From Perkinsus olseni (lineage: Eukaryota; Perkinsozoa; Perkinsida; Perkinsidae): 64,000 bases of DNA. Below the pieces are notes generated by a model. That model was not told where the DNA came from, searched no databases, and saw only the letters and a list, made by a program, of their open reading frames with translations. Shown in pieces: positions 20,417 to 32,024 of this stretch. The stretch lies in assembly GCA_013115135.1 (NCBI GenBank), contig JABANP010000093.1, positions 1-64,000 of the forward strand. Reading direction: 5' to 3'. Each line of letters opens with the position of its first letter. Position 1 is the first letter of the stretch. The translations under genes were made by a program, and so were the position numbers.

Positions 20417-21346
20417 ATGAAGTCCTTCTCCGTTGTGACAACTCTGCTCCTCATTTCTGGTGCCAGTGCCATTGAAGACGATGGTTTGCTGACGAGCGAT
20501 GCTCTTCGCCTCCTCCAAGGCAATAACGAAGCTAATGGTGGCGACCTTGCGGCACCGTTGTTTCGTCGCAGGCGGCCGCCGCCGACGGAGCCACCGCAGC
20601 CCCCGCCAGCGGAGCCACCGCAGCCCCCGCCGACGGAGCCGCCGCAGCCGCCGGGAATCCGTCCTATCGCTGATTTCCCCCCTGGTTGCTTCGATGGTCC
20701 AGGTCCGGTTTTTGGTGAAAATTTCAACCGCTTCGAGGAGACAGCGATCTGCGTCTACATCTTAGAGGGTGTGAACGACAACGGTGTCTATCAAGAAAGC
20801 CCCGGTATTAGATTCTTGTCTAACTCACCTGGGTACCCTGGCCGTGGCAGAACCGCTACAGTGCAGCTCAATGTAGTTGACCTTCCTGGAACAGCTCCTC
20901 AGGGTGGAATCACGGTCGAGACTGCTAGTTTTGCTTTCGTTGGGATCGAGTTCGCCTTTGCCAACTTCACGTGGACCATAGCACCGAGTTCTAGTACTAC
21001 TGTTGGAACGGATGATGGGGTGCCTGTCGCTTTCCCAATATCATTCGAAGGTCATGAAGTCCCTGAGGACGAGCTTAGTTTCATTGTCGATCCCCAGGAG
21101 TTGTCCACCACGGCACCTAGGGGCGTAGATGCTCACAGGACTGGGCTGAGACTCGTTAACTCTGCACCTAGCAGACCTGGCTCGCTGCTACCATTCCAGG
21201 TTACGCAGGAAGTGTCCATCAAAAGGAAGACGAGGGGTGTAAGAGGTTGGGAGTTCGATGTCTCGTGCCAGGTGGTATATACAACAAGCGACGGAGTTCA
21301 GCATGATGACACCGCTCTTCTGGCTAGCGGTTTCTTGAATGGCTGA
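20417..21346 (+). CDS. Secreted protein B, 309 aa, with Pro-rich repeat
   Basis: Single-exon paralog of secreted protein A. ATG at 20417, signal peptide MKSFSVVTTLLLISGASA, then a linker with RRRR at residues about 51-54 (a possible processing site), followed by a proline-rich stretch of about 27 residues made of repeated PPP[T/A]EPPQ units (near 20574-20655) that protein A lacks. The folded domain from about residue 80 onward carries GCFDGPGP, ETAIC, TVETASFAFVGI and VGTDDGVPV. The Pro-rich insertion plausibly acts as a spacer, as in cell-wall or matrix proteins; that is inference. No catalytic motif seen. Confidence 0.75.
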   Translation: MKSFSVVTTLLLISGASAIEDDGLLTSDALRLLQGNNEANGGDLAAPLFRRRRPPPTEPPQPPPAEPPQPPPTEPPQPPGIRPIADFPPGCFDGPGPVFGENFNRFEETAICVYILEGVNDNGVYQESPGIRFLSNSPGYPGRGRTATVQLNVVDLPGTAPQGGITVETASFAFVGIEFAFANFTWTIAPSSSTTVGTDDGVPVAFPISFEGHEVPEDELSFIVDPQELSTTAPRGVDAHRTGLRLVNSAPSRPGSLLPFQVTQEVSIKRKTRGVRGWEFDVSCQVVYTTSDGVQHDDTALLASGFLNG

Positions 21347-22700
21347 TGTCAAGCAGCCGGTACATTTTGTATGGCCGAGTTGCTTTCTACTTCTTGGTTG
21401 AAGGTCTGAGAACCTTCTTCATCCTGGCAGTAGTACAGTCAGACTGCTTACTGCGAGCTCCAGCTAAGTCTTAATAGCTACTTAATAGCGTCGACCAGCT
21501 AGTAGCTGAGCAGCTACGAATATGTATCCTCTTATTAAGTTACTCACTTGTCTCAAAATGGGACGAAAATTTCAATATTGTTTCCATCATTCTCCTTTCG
21601 ACGTTTCTGTATATGTCCTCAAGGAGCGTGGTGATTATTTGGTGCATAAGGTGATGCACCGATTTTCTTTCACTCTCTGTCTTTCAAGCAAAGACTTTCA
21701 TGTACCGAGGTTTTGCGTTCGGCGAGTCTCTTTGACCTAGGGTTGGTCCCCCCATGGTTGAACTTTTGGCTCAATTTTGTCGAAAATACCCAACCGACGA
21801 CGCCGGCATCAACTCTAATTTCGCCGGCGACGGCGTTGGACTTGAACTGACACACACGACGCCGGAAGCTTCACTGAACAGTGGCGAAATGCTTCACACG
21901 ATTGACCATCTTGCCCGATGAGTCCTTCCGTCAGTGTCTCCCTGGCTGGCCTAGCTTACGCATTGATTAATTAATCTGGTTATTACCTTGCACCACTGTG
22001 AAAAACTCTTGCTGAGTTATCTAATCTAATAAAAGCCGGTCCACCCTTCAGCGCGTCGAAATAATGAGCGGCTCATTATGAGCCACTCCACTGTTGAGGG
22101 GGACCTTACCTATATGTGCATCGATTTGTCAGAGCGTCTTCTTCACTTCATAACTTATGAATCATAAGCATCACGAAATATAGAGTTCTTGTAGCACGGC
22201 CCGGGACACTGCAGACGCGACATACGGGCTTGTTGTTTACCCTGTTTAGTGACTGAACGCGGGCTAGGTGACAAACGCTTTCGATTGGAGTATCGCGTCA
22301 GAAAGGAATTCTGCCAATGAAGAGTTGTATCGTGGAGTCGCAAGGGTTACTCTTGTGCCGGCGCACGGTGGTGAGTTTTGTGAGACGGTGAAGCACACGG
22401 TGAGGCGTGGAAGAGAAGTTCAGAACTTCTCTAAGAGGACCCCTGAGAAGCTTCTCAGTTCGAATAGAGCGCTTACAGGGGAGTCCTTGACGAAGCATTT
22501 GGTACCATTGTATATCAATCGTTGAATCGGGCCCCCACACGGCGCACGCCGGTCCGATTCCAATTAAGTCGGAGACGACTTTGGTCCATCGAAAACACAT
22601 ATTCCCAGCGCGAGAAAAGGACCGCCGACACACCACGCAAAAAGCTCTGGGATGGGTTGAAACCGCATGCGATGCGCATGGAAGAAGCTTCGTTGCACAG
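21347..22700. other. Spacer, no gene seen
   Basis: 3' flanks of two convergent genes. Contains one clear hairpin, 22061-22069 (ATAATGAGC) with 22071-22079 (GCTCATTAT). Open frames here have no ATG or no protein-like composition. Confidence 0.45.
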
Positions 22701-24159
22701 CTATCGCTTCAGAATGGACTTCATTCCTCGTAGTCGGGCACGCTCTTCCTCTGACATCGGTGGAGCAGTAGGCTTTTTAGCTACCTTCACCTTGGAACCT
22801 GCATATCGGTGTCCCCCTCGGCTCACATAGACAGCGTTGTTCTCACTTGGCTGCTTCTTCGTATTGCGACCACCATGGCTCGTCTCTGGTTCATCTTCCC
22901 GTTTCCGCTTCCCTGCTGCCAATGAGCTCTGCGGCATCATCCTGTTGCCACGCACACAGCGGTCCATCAGGTCCGTCAGGCTGAACCCGCTAGAGGAACT
23001 GAACAATTGCAATCCCGATTAAACATGCATTCGACATGCACCTTACATTTTAGATGCCACGTCGATAGTCCGGCGAGCTCTCTTCGTCTGCAGGTCCGCC
23101 TTGCATCGCTCCTACCAATCATTGGAATCGCAAGCGTCTGTAGCATAGATCGCAACAACTACTTCCAGTTTCTTCGCGACCGTCTCGGCCACAGGGCGCA
23201 CAATGTCTCGGGAAGAGGTACTGCCCGCCAAGCTTTCTATAGCGGCGTATATACCCGATTTCCGGATAACCTGCGAATCTGGTGATTCCGGTGAGTCTCC
23301 TCATATTCTCACGTCTGCAGGAAAGCCATCATCTGTCAACTTGCTTATTTCCTTGAGCATCGCCACTGTGTCAAACTCGTTAGCTGCCGAGCCTATCGGA
23401 GCGAAGAATCGCAGGAGCCCAACAGAATTACTGCCTTTCACCGTTTAGTTTGCTTTTGATGCGGATAATATCGTCAAAGCATTTGAGGTTGTCGCCGTTG
23501 TCGGCCGTCAAGGCCATTTTGGGTATGATCGGTATCGCCCTCCCCGTGGGGCTTCGGGTCGAGAGCGGCGCCGAGTCCCGAGGTTGGCACTGTTCATTCT
23601 CTTTGACAACGAAGTCGATAGTTGAGGCCTCCCCAAGGCCTCGACCTGAGCGTAGTCCATCAGACGCATACTAATGCGATCGCAGAGTGAACCTCGTCAG
23701 CAAGAACGGTTAATATGCAGCAACCGACCGAGCAAGGGCACAACGCTGGTGGCTGTCTGCTCGGGGTTGAAGTTCTTGATAACAGCATTGATGTATCCGT
23801 CATTGGTACGGGCACATTCCCCGCTAGTTACCCGCTGTCGCGAAAGTCTGAGCGACCTGACAGACTCTGTGGGGCTCTACTTCCCCATCATCAACCGGAG
23901 GGCGTACAGACTTTTAACCTGCCCTTGCCTTTCAGCTGCTTCTTCTACTCTCTTAGATTTCAGAGCATCTTCGGAGGGTCTTAATAGCGCGTCCGACTGC
24001 GTCAAAGGTGAATTATTACTCAGGCGATGATGATATCCAGGACTTACCATTTTGATATCCGTGGAAAGGCGATTGCCGAGTAAACTAACAGGAAGGCGGC
24101 CACCTGATACGATGAGCGAACGGGGGTTGTCTCTCACGAGGAATGGTTCTACCCGTCAT
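22701..24159 (-). CDS. Nuclear protein with TFIIS-N-like segment, 350 aa
   Basis: Eight exons that close exactly in frame (1,053 nt): 24159-24138, 24103-24048, 23996-23908, 23856-23708, 23645-23442, 23392-23313, 23270-23116, 22998-22701, all bounded by GT-AG. Residues about 175-250 (AMLKEISKLTDDGFPAD, then VIRKSGIYAAIESLAG and VAETVAKKLEVVVA) look like the helical bundle of the TFIIS N-terminal/LW family, which binds transcription elongation or phosphatase-targeting complexes. The C-terminal exon carries a basic KRKRED nuclear signal and ends in MKSILKR. Family placement rests on pattern only; PNUTS-, IWS1- or Med26-like proteins are all possible. The donor of exon 7 leads to a 117-nt intron, longer than the rest, and is the least certain junction. 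Confidence 0.6.
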
Positions 24160-25512
24160 AGTGCGCGAGTTCATAGACTTTGACCTCAACTCTTCCAGAT
24201 GAATATGACATAGCCCTGAACGGTCGAGCTCGGAGTTGACAGGATATCTGAGACAAGAAGGACCCGTATGTAGGGCTGCGATAGATAATCGAACATTGTC
24301 ATGGTGTAACTTACACTGCGTAAGGCACCAAGGAACGTGTCATTTTCTTATACAAATCACAGAGAAAGCCATTCTATGGCAAGATTGGCTGTTTCGAGAC
24401 CATATTCGAACTGGAAGCCAGAGTGACTGGCATATTCGAAGTAAAATTTTCCGAAAAAAACGAGAAATACTACAAATATTTCACTGGGAGAAATTCGGCG
24501 AAATATTCCATTGCTGCAGAAATTTTGGCTTTTTCGGCCTTCTTTGGCTCTTTTTCATAGTCGGAACATCATCTGTGAACACTCAGCTCAACCCTCAGCC
24601 CGACTAACGTTCTAAAACAGACTTATTCATAGCGATCCACTGGCATGAAGACTGTGCTCCTCTAATCTTCTAAAAGACAACCTATAGTCCGGAAGACCCT
24701 CAACCACCAGCTCTCGTTTGTCCACGAGTGTCGCGATCACTTTACTGACATGCTGGCCTTGACCTTATCCACCACACCACAACCGTTTACGGCCTTGAGC
24801 TTATGAATGTATCTTTCCTCGTCCGACATACCCTCATCGCTATTGGAGCGACGCTATGCTACTCCGTGTCAACCACCTCGTTGACCTCGTAAACCTTCTG
24901 TTTCGGAAACAGTGCTTTCATGTTTCATGGATGTAATTCCTCCAAAAGAGGACATGCAGAGGTGTGAGCTACCCGTTGCTGAATTTTCAGCATCCACTCC
25001 CGGCAAGAACTCCGAGGCACTCGACGCGACCTTCCTAGGTGGGCCACCGTGGCCAGGCCACGACGTGGCCGCTACGTCCAAAGCGTCTATAGGGTCTTTG
25101 ACGACTATCAAAGGGCCCTCCTCTCCAATTCGCACGGAGCCCAGCCAGTATCTCGCACTGAACGCTGACTCGGCTGCTTCTTCGCCGTCGGCGAATCGCC
25201 TAATGGTAGCTCGTCTTCCCCCTTGCTGAGTTGTCTCTCATATGCCTTCCCGCCAAATGGCGAATGCGTAACCCATTAAAGGGCCATGATCTGCTCCAAA
25301 CGACATTCTTCGAGGTGATCCGTGGACCGGGATGGATTGAAATTATTCTTTTTGTAATCGTCGCGGAAATCACGTCTCTAGATACCATCAGGGAAATGGG
25401 TGAAATACTCCCACGGATCCACTCCCCGCTTCTTCGGTCTCGGACGATCCATGAGAAGCTGCGCAATGCATTATGCAGCGAGCAGATATGACACTGAGTT
25501 TGAGTTTCCGAT
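24160..25512. other. Spacer with open stretches, no supported gene
   Basis: Several open frames exist on both strands (for example plus-strand 24912-25229 and 25231-25491, the latter with a hydrophobic run), but I could not connect them into a frame-consistent gene and recognise no family. An AT-rich patch around 24,440-24,560 looks non-coding. Confidence 0.4.
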
Positions 25513-26517
25513 TTACATTATCGGTGCTAGACTAACCACTGCAGCATGGTTAAATTCTGGCATCTCTGAAACCTCCAACTTTGAATAACTCACTCGTGAA
25601 TGCCTTCCAGGCTGGAAGCTTTGGCCACCCTGTTGGAGTACTGATAGTATATCATGCGATCATACTGAGTGACTTATCGGAGGAAATTCGTCACATGAAA
25701 CCCGTTTCATCTCTATATCATGGCGAACGCGATGTTGACCCCCTTCCAAGTAGGATTTGCCCGGGCATGCAAAGCCTTACATGCATCCCTGCTTGCTTTT
25801 GCTCCCCACCACTGCCTCGCAGTCTCCCACACCACTCGCCGTGCCAATCTTCAGCATCTTTTCCCGAGTACCCACAGTGAGGGCGACAGGAGATATCACT
25901 ACCTAAAACGAAGAACATACAACTACTGCGACAAGCGTCTGGACCCGAGGGCAACTTTATCATCTTCGGGCGTGAGCTCCGGGTTGAGGAAGTACCACAC
26001 ATCCCCTCTTTCCAGTTTAATCGCAGCCGCGCTATCCGTCACGCGAAGGCGCACGTATCTGACCAACGCGTGGATTGTCCACTGGCGTCCGATTCCTCAC
26101 GTGGGACTGTACGGGTGGAAGTCTGTGACCCAGGCGTCGCTGTACCTGCAGGAACATCGGCCAACACCAAGCCACAGCCTTCCTCACTGTGCGGTCCTGG
26201 CCAGTCGTCCTTTCCCCAGTGTACCGGTGCGAGTAGCACCGACTTTGTAGACCATACCGATGAAGACGCGGTCCTGCTCCACTTTCGCTCTCACCTCGAA
26301 CCTGACAGCGATTAAGCTACGTCCCATCGACTTGAGTTCACTTGAGATCCCGTAGTTGCACAAGTTTCTTGCCCGCCATCAGAGTGTCAATCTGAAGCAA
26401 CAGAAGTCCAGGCGGAGCCGTGATGTTCGGCGGAGCGTCGCATACTTGGTCTTGCGGGACTAGCCGCTCTGCCAACTTGATTCCTGAGTAATGGTCGGGG
26501 GCCGGCGGCTCGGGCAT
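25513..26517 (-). CDS. Unknown protein with Cys/His cluster, about 228 aa
   Basis: Six exons give 687 nt in frame: 26517-26342, 26301-26225, 26196-26130, 26058-25927, 25898-25781, 25629-25513. Start ATG 26517 (MPEPPAPDHY). The middle part reads VEQDRVFIGMVYKVGA and LERGDVWYFLNPE, beta-rich in character; a later part has CRPHCGYSGKDAEDWHGEWC, a possible zinc site. I do not recognise the family. The second intron would be only 28 nt (26197-26224). An alternative without that intron needs one surplus base at 26198, giving RLAGPHSEEG; both readings keep the downstream frame. Divergent neighbours unknown. Confidence 0.5.
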
Positions 26518-26837
26518 CGATATCCAGAAGAGGTGCTTCGGCTCAAAGCCATCCAACTTGTCCTCACTCAAACGCGACAAAGAACGGCGGGTTGTAGGAA
26601 CATCAGATTACAACGACTGCTGGTACGATCGATACTTTACACGGGACCATGCAATTTTACACGGTGGTCTGGCCCTGCAGCAGCATGAGAAGGTCAAGGA
26701 GAGCTCTCATTTTTGCCCGAGCCATAGAGGCGCCTCAACAGAGGGCTCCGAGGGTGGTGGTGGGGTCTGCCGTTGAATGGCCGTGGCTGTGTGGGCCTGT
26801 GATAGAGAGTAGCAACAACGAAACACGGTGATACGGC
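26518..26837. other. Short spacer
   Basis: 5' flank of the gene starting at 26517 and 3' flank of the coiled-coil region that stops at 26838. No feature recognised. Confidence 0.4.
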
Positions 26838-29283
26838 CTACGCAGTCCACGCCTGGTTCGACGCTGCTGTAGGGGACCATCGGCTCCGCGCAGTGGTAGG
26901 TGCTGTGGTAGAGACAGAAGAAGAGGGGAGCAACGCCGGCAGAGCTGTCGAAGGGTCATCCCCGTGCCGATCGGCCATAACCCGGTGGTAGTCGAGGAGC
27001 TCTGAGATGCGAGCTCGATAAACGAGTAACGGGAGCGATGACTCCTCTTTGGCAATCCCAGTGATGATAGATAAAGGCAAAATCTTTTGAGGAATGCCAA
27101 GATCAAATGAGTTTGAATTTCGTGGCGCGTGACGTAGCTGTGAATACACGAATCACACAACCACGGTCACTGAGATGAGAACGAAATACGGTCCCACCTT
27201 GAGCTTCGCAAGGATATCGCCACCGTCGAAGCGCCGGCGATGCACTACAGGGCCGTCGAGCGATAAGCCTGCAAGCAAACCGAGCGTGAGACGTACAACC
27301 ACAACCCTGCATGCACGAAGACTGCGTGACGAGGAGACGAGGACCCTACTGAGACGTCTGATCGTCTTACTGTCCCCTCTACAGGCCAGTTTACCACCAC
27401 GCTCCGCTACGAAAGATACCCGAGTTTAGACACCTCAACTTGCCATGTTCTACATTAGGACAACGTGAATTCAGAGACCTTTACCTGAGGGAATGGTCCT
27501 CCGCCTCATCCTCCTTCTCCTGCAGTCCAAGGCTGAGCTCTGCTATGTGAGAGCGTAACCTTCGAGCCTCCTGCTGTAGCCTGAGGATTCTCGCGCTGCG
27601 GTGACCAAGCTCGGCTCGAAGGTGCCTGAAATAGCGGCCACGACCCTTCATGCGCTCTACTGAAGAGCGACCAACTCCGTACTCATTCTGGCGTTTGAGC
27701 TCCTCGAAGTCTCCCCCCTCCTGACAGTACTTTGGGTGCTGGCTCTGAGAGCGAACTGCTTGTAGAGGCTGAAATCTGGTCATGCTGCTGACCTCATCTC
27801 CCGAGGCTCTGACCATCCTCAATTCAGTGCGCAGCTTCTCGTTCTCCTCCCTCAAGCATCGGAGAGCCTCAGAAGTCTCAACGCCGCGACGTGACACCTA
27901 CATAAGCCGTCATAGACACACCCAAGCACCGCACGGCCTTACATGCTGTTCGATCTCCTGCTGCATGAAGCTGGCCACGTCTTTTAGTTGCTCTACCGCA
28001 TGGAGGAAGGCCTGCAACAGGGAACACTGCGTGGGCAGGACGCAACGCTCTTCCTTGACTCACATGAGAATCACTCCCCTTCTGCTTCACTATGGCGTCC
28101 TCGCTGCGCCCATTACGTAACCGGCTGAGTTCACGACTAAGGGCCGCCCTCTTCCGCGCTGACTCGTCTATCTCCTCTCTGAGCTCCTCAATCTGGAGCA
28201 GCGCGAACGGCAATGTCATTGCACAGAGGAAGCCTCAAGATGGTGTCTCACCGTTTCGTTGGCCCGACCGAGCCTAGCCTGCAGCCTCGTTACGAGCCCG
28301 TTGACCTCAGTCGGATCGCTTCCTTTCAAAGTTTCAACCTAACAATCACGTAAGTGCTCACTCATCCAGCGTTATAACATTAGCAAGCCCCGTGCGATGG
28401 AAGCTCGAAGCTCAAAAATACCTCTTCCCTAGATTCCTTGAGCTCTCGCCGGCATGCAACCAGTTCCTCGTTGGCTACTTCCAAACGGGACTGGAGCTTG
28501 CTCATCTCCGCGGTATGAGCAGGGTGGGTAGAGGCCTAAAGGAATCCACGACAATAACTGACCTTTGCCACCCCTCGTGGGCTTGGCACCTTCCCCCTAT
28601 CCTTCTCCCTGAGCTTCTTCTCCGCAGCGAACTGACGATTCGCCTTCTCTGCCCCGGCCACGGCCGCCGCTGCATGAACCGAGTGGCGACCTCCAAAGCC
28701 ATCGCGTCCCACCGCTACCTCTCTCCTCCTCTAGCCGCTTCACATTCTTCTCTTGCCGCCCTATAGTATCTTGCAGTTCTGAAAAACGCTTCTCCGACGG
28801 AAGCAACGCGGAAGCCTCGTTAAAACCGCGGACAAGCAGTAAATGATACCCACGGAAGATCCCAGCTTACCCTGACTCTCCTTCTTTACCGACCCTAGCT
28901 CGCTGCTCAGCTCTCGTATCTGTAATTCTGCCGTGAGAAGCGGGCGTGCCGCGGCCACTCACTTCGCCTGCCGAGCGTTCCTCTCCTCCACCATTTCACG
29001 TCGAAGCTGGAGGTTATCCTTCACCAGAGCTTCGCATCGTTGCTGCCAATCCTACAATGGACAGCCATTCCCCTTCGCGGCCACCGCATCATAAGTGGAA
29101 CCACGCGAGACTGGCCGGACACGACAGCAGCAGAGATCATAGCAGCTCACCACCTGGAGAGCCGCCGCCGTTTCAGTGTTCGCCTGCTGTTGCCTTCCCA
29201 GCTCTGACTGCAAGCGCTCCTGAGCACAGCCATGATAGAAGGAAGGCATGGTAACCTTAGGATGATAATCATCCTCATCAGCG
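26838..29283 (-). CDS. Coiled-coil region, probable C-terminal part of the tandem histidine kinase
   Basis: A run of minus-strand exons rich in Glu, Lys, Arg, Gln and Leu with heptad character: ERLQSELGRQQQ (near 29250), DWQQRCEALVKDNLQLRREM (near 29040), IRELSSELGSVKKE (near 28900), ELQDTIGRQEKNVKRLEEER (near 28760), SKLQSRLEVANEEL (near 28490), IEELREEIDESARKRAALSR (near 28180), LRCLREENEKLRTELRMV (near 27840). The end is probably the Ser/Ala-rich exon stopping at 26838. I place it in the same gene as the kinase because strand, spacing and lack of a separate promoter fit. The join near 29,365-29,386 needs either a 22-nt intron or one surplus base, so a separate gene starting at an ATG near 29300 is possible. 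Coiled coils usually drive dimerisation or scaffolding. Confidence 0.6.
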
Positions 29284-32024
29284 TCATAATACCACTTCAT
29301 AACTTCCCAAGGGTTCCTGCGTCTGGCCTTCCTCTTCGCTAGCAGCAGGTGGGGCGTTGAGGGCCTGACCAGTACAAAATGAGCACCGGATGGACGAGGG
29401 CATCCCCATCACCTCCGCCTCGAGGCCCGTTGTAGAATCCTCACGGGAACTCTCAACATACTGTTCAGGGACGTCCAGAAAGCCAACGCTGCGACTATTC
29501 GATCTTGGTGGCGCTTGAGAGGAAGATTCGCCGGGCGTCGTTGCAGGGGGAGAAGCAGCAGCAGCGATGGGCGAGCGGTGATCTGCCGGGCTCTCCCGAG
29601 GCCTGCCATCGGCAGATGTATCATCGGCGGCTGGGCGCTTGGAGGCCTCCACAAAGACTGCATCTAGATGGTCCAAATATACCGTCTTGGGACTCTCCGT
29701 GGGTAGGCGTATACGGAACTAATAACACCATCATAACCGACCACCAAGCATGCGAGCGACTACCGTAGTCCCCTTATCCTTCGCTGACTCAATCTCTATG
29801 CTGCCTCCAGCTAGCTTCACTATCTCATACACCACAGTGAGGCCCAGGCCTAGACCGTAGTAATTGTGGGGTTCCAACCTGAATCATTCCATCATCTTTG
29901 TGGACGGGTCGTCTACCTTCCGTGTACCTCACAAAAGGCTGGAATACCCTTTCCTGATCCTCGTCAGGGATGCCTATCCCCGTGTCTTCCACTATGAGCG
30001 TCACCTAGCAGAAGAGCAGGAGCAGTCCACCCCATCCCGAGAGCTCCCGCACTCTCATCACCATGCCCTTAGTCGCCTTAGCGTCTATCCTAACATGCCC
30101 TTTGTTGGTGAACTTCAAAGCGTTCTCAGCCACATGCTCGATAATCTAAGGTCGAAGCATGCGTCGCACCCCGCCCCCGCGAGGAGCTCACCTTGGCCAG
30201 CTTCAGCTCCTCGCCCTGTATGTCAGGCAGACTAGCCGGGCATTCGTTGAAGAAGTTAACCTCTCTCTTCTTCATGGGTTGGTTCCGCTTATCCTACGAT
30301 ACAGCGTCTCTCTACTGTGGACTAAGTGCGATGGGGCTCTACCTTGGCAACATCGAGTTGCTTGTGGATGTTATCTACCAGCATAGGGATCTGCACCTGA
30401 GCAGCACATGCGAGATGGGAGACTCTTAAGGGACATCTGATGATCGACTATTCTAGTATGAATTTGAGTCTGTATTCACAGCAGAGGTCGCAGTGACAGA
30501 CCACGGGTGAGGGTTACCGGAAGACTACAAAACATACCGATTTCACCACTAGTCCGGCAGGCAGCTCTAGCATTAGGGCGGCGTCTCTGACCACGTCTAT
30601 GACGTCCACTAACCTGACAAGGAAAACGCTATAAGAACGTGCGCCACGGTCTTTCGCACTCACCGAACTCCGCAACGGTTGATCATGCCGAGCTGCTTCT
30701 GTAAAGGTTTCTTCTCCTCCGTCCGTACCTGCAGTAACATCACTGGCTGCAATCAACACAAGATGGCACGACTACCGACCAGATAGTCGCTGCAGCCGAT
30801 GACCCCTAGGAAGGGTATCCGAAGCTCGTGCGCCAGCAGTCCGACCGTTCGCTTCATTAGTAGCCGCTGTGATGGCCTCGGCTGAGTCGTATCCAAGTAA
30901 AGGCCGAACCCCTCGGGACCCCGATCGAAACTGAGGCGAATGTGGCCGTGGGCAGCGAACAACGGCATCGAGCCCTACGTCTGGAGGGGCACTGGAGAGT
31001 TCATTTTTATGGGTATCCGGACAGTGACAGTAGTGCCTTGGCCTCGACCAGGGGAATGCACAGCGATCGACCCACTCATCAAGTGCAGAGTCTGAAGGAC
31101 AGCGGGAGTGCGCGGGGAAGAAGCGTGTGATCTCCACCGAGCAGATAAGGACGGATCCGTGGGAGAATAAGCGAGTACCTTCCATCAGCATTACCTCTAG
31201 GACGACGGAGAGACCAAGACCTAGGCAGCCATCGTGCGGATACGCCAGTCGACGGAAGGGTATGAAAATTCTGAGCACGGGGCGAGACTGATCAACTGAG
31301 CTCAACTGGGAAACGTACTCATCGTGACGGGCTGGGTCAATACCTATGCCAGTGTCTGATACCGTCACTGTCACAAAATCTGCATCAGTTTTACCCGACA
31401 CTGTTACGGTACCCTGAGGAGAAAAAAAATCTTCCGAGGGCACCAACTGCTGGGCCTTACCGATTCGGTGTAGCGGAGGGCATTGTCTATGATGTGGTAC
31501 ATTACTCTGGATATCTTCATGTCATCACCCTCGACCACAGGCCCCTCACCCTCCGACCATTCCGCAGGGCAATCGTGGACCTAGACGCAACCGCCTGCTG
31601 CATTCCTCGAGGATGGGCACCCCCTTTCCACTACCAGTTCGACAGTGCTCTTCCGAACTGGTACGCCGTTCTTGTCCTCAGCATAGCGCATCAGCTCCAC
31701 AGCCTCTAGTATCGATAACCCTACGTCGACGTCTTGCTCTGAGAAGCGCTTGGTGACGTCCGATAATTTAATCTTTGCGTTTTCTTACGCTGCATGAACA
31801 TAGTGCCGCGCGAAAGCTCGTCAATCTCCAACGTCCGTTCTACCTGAGGGTGTAGGCTGGAGGAGAATTGGGCGAAGTGTGGTATGACTGACATATTCGG
31901 CAAGGCGGGTTCCAGCCCGGTTGATCATGGATAAGAGCCGCTTCTTGCCTTCATCTCGTACCATCACTTTCATAGCTTCTGTCAGGCCCACCACGCCGTT
32001 GAAAGGCGTCTTGAGGTCGTGCAC
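29284..32024 (-). CDS. Tandem double histidine kinase (two complete HisKA-HATPase modules)
   Basis: Sensor-type protein kinase with two modules in one chain, many introns. Module 1: H-box VHDLKTPFNGVVG (about 32024-31986), a helix with LLSMINRAGTRLAEY, N-box MYHIIDNALRYT (about 31500-31462), G1 DTGIGID (about 31350), F-box IFIPFRR, G2 GCLGLGLSVV (about 31230), then SPGRGQGTTVTV. Module 2: H-box LLAHELRIPFLGV (about 30840-30800), LGMINRCGVRL, N-box IIEHVAENALKFT (about 30150), G1 VEDTGIGIP (about 29985), F-box VFQPFVR, G2 YGLGLGLTVV (about 29860), IESAKDKGTTV. Both phosphoacceptor His and ATP-lid glycines are present, so both modules look catalytically competent. A Ser/Pro-rich tail follows (to 29284). 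The 5' end is unresolved: exons upstream of 32024, possibly to about 32,270 with a hydrophobic stretch, could not be joined. No receiver domain seen. Confidence 0.85.

Noticed and set aside
24912..25229. Plus-strand open frame with protein-like sequence
   Set aside because: The opposite strand is open too, and no splice partners could be found; composition alone is not enough.
25231..25491. Plus-strand hydrophobic frame (GPGWIEIILFVIVAEI) that recalls a light-harvesting helix
   Set aside because: No chlorophyll-binding motif, no second or third helix, and no frame-consistent exons around it.
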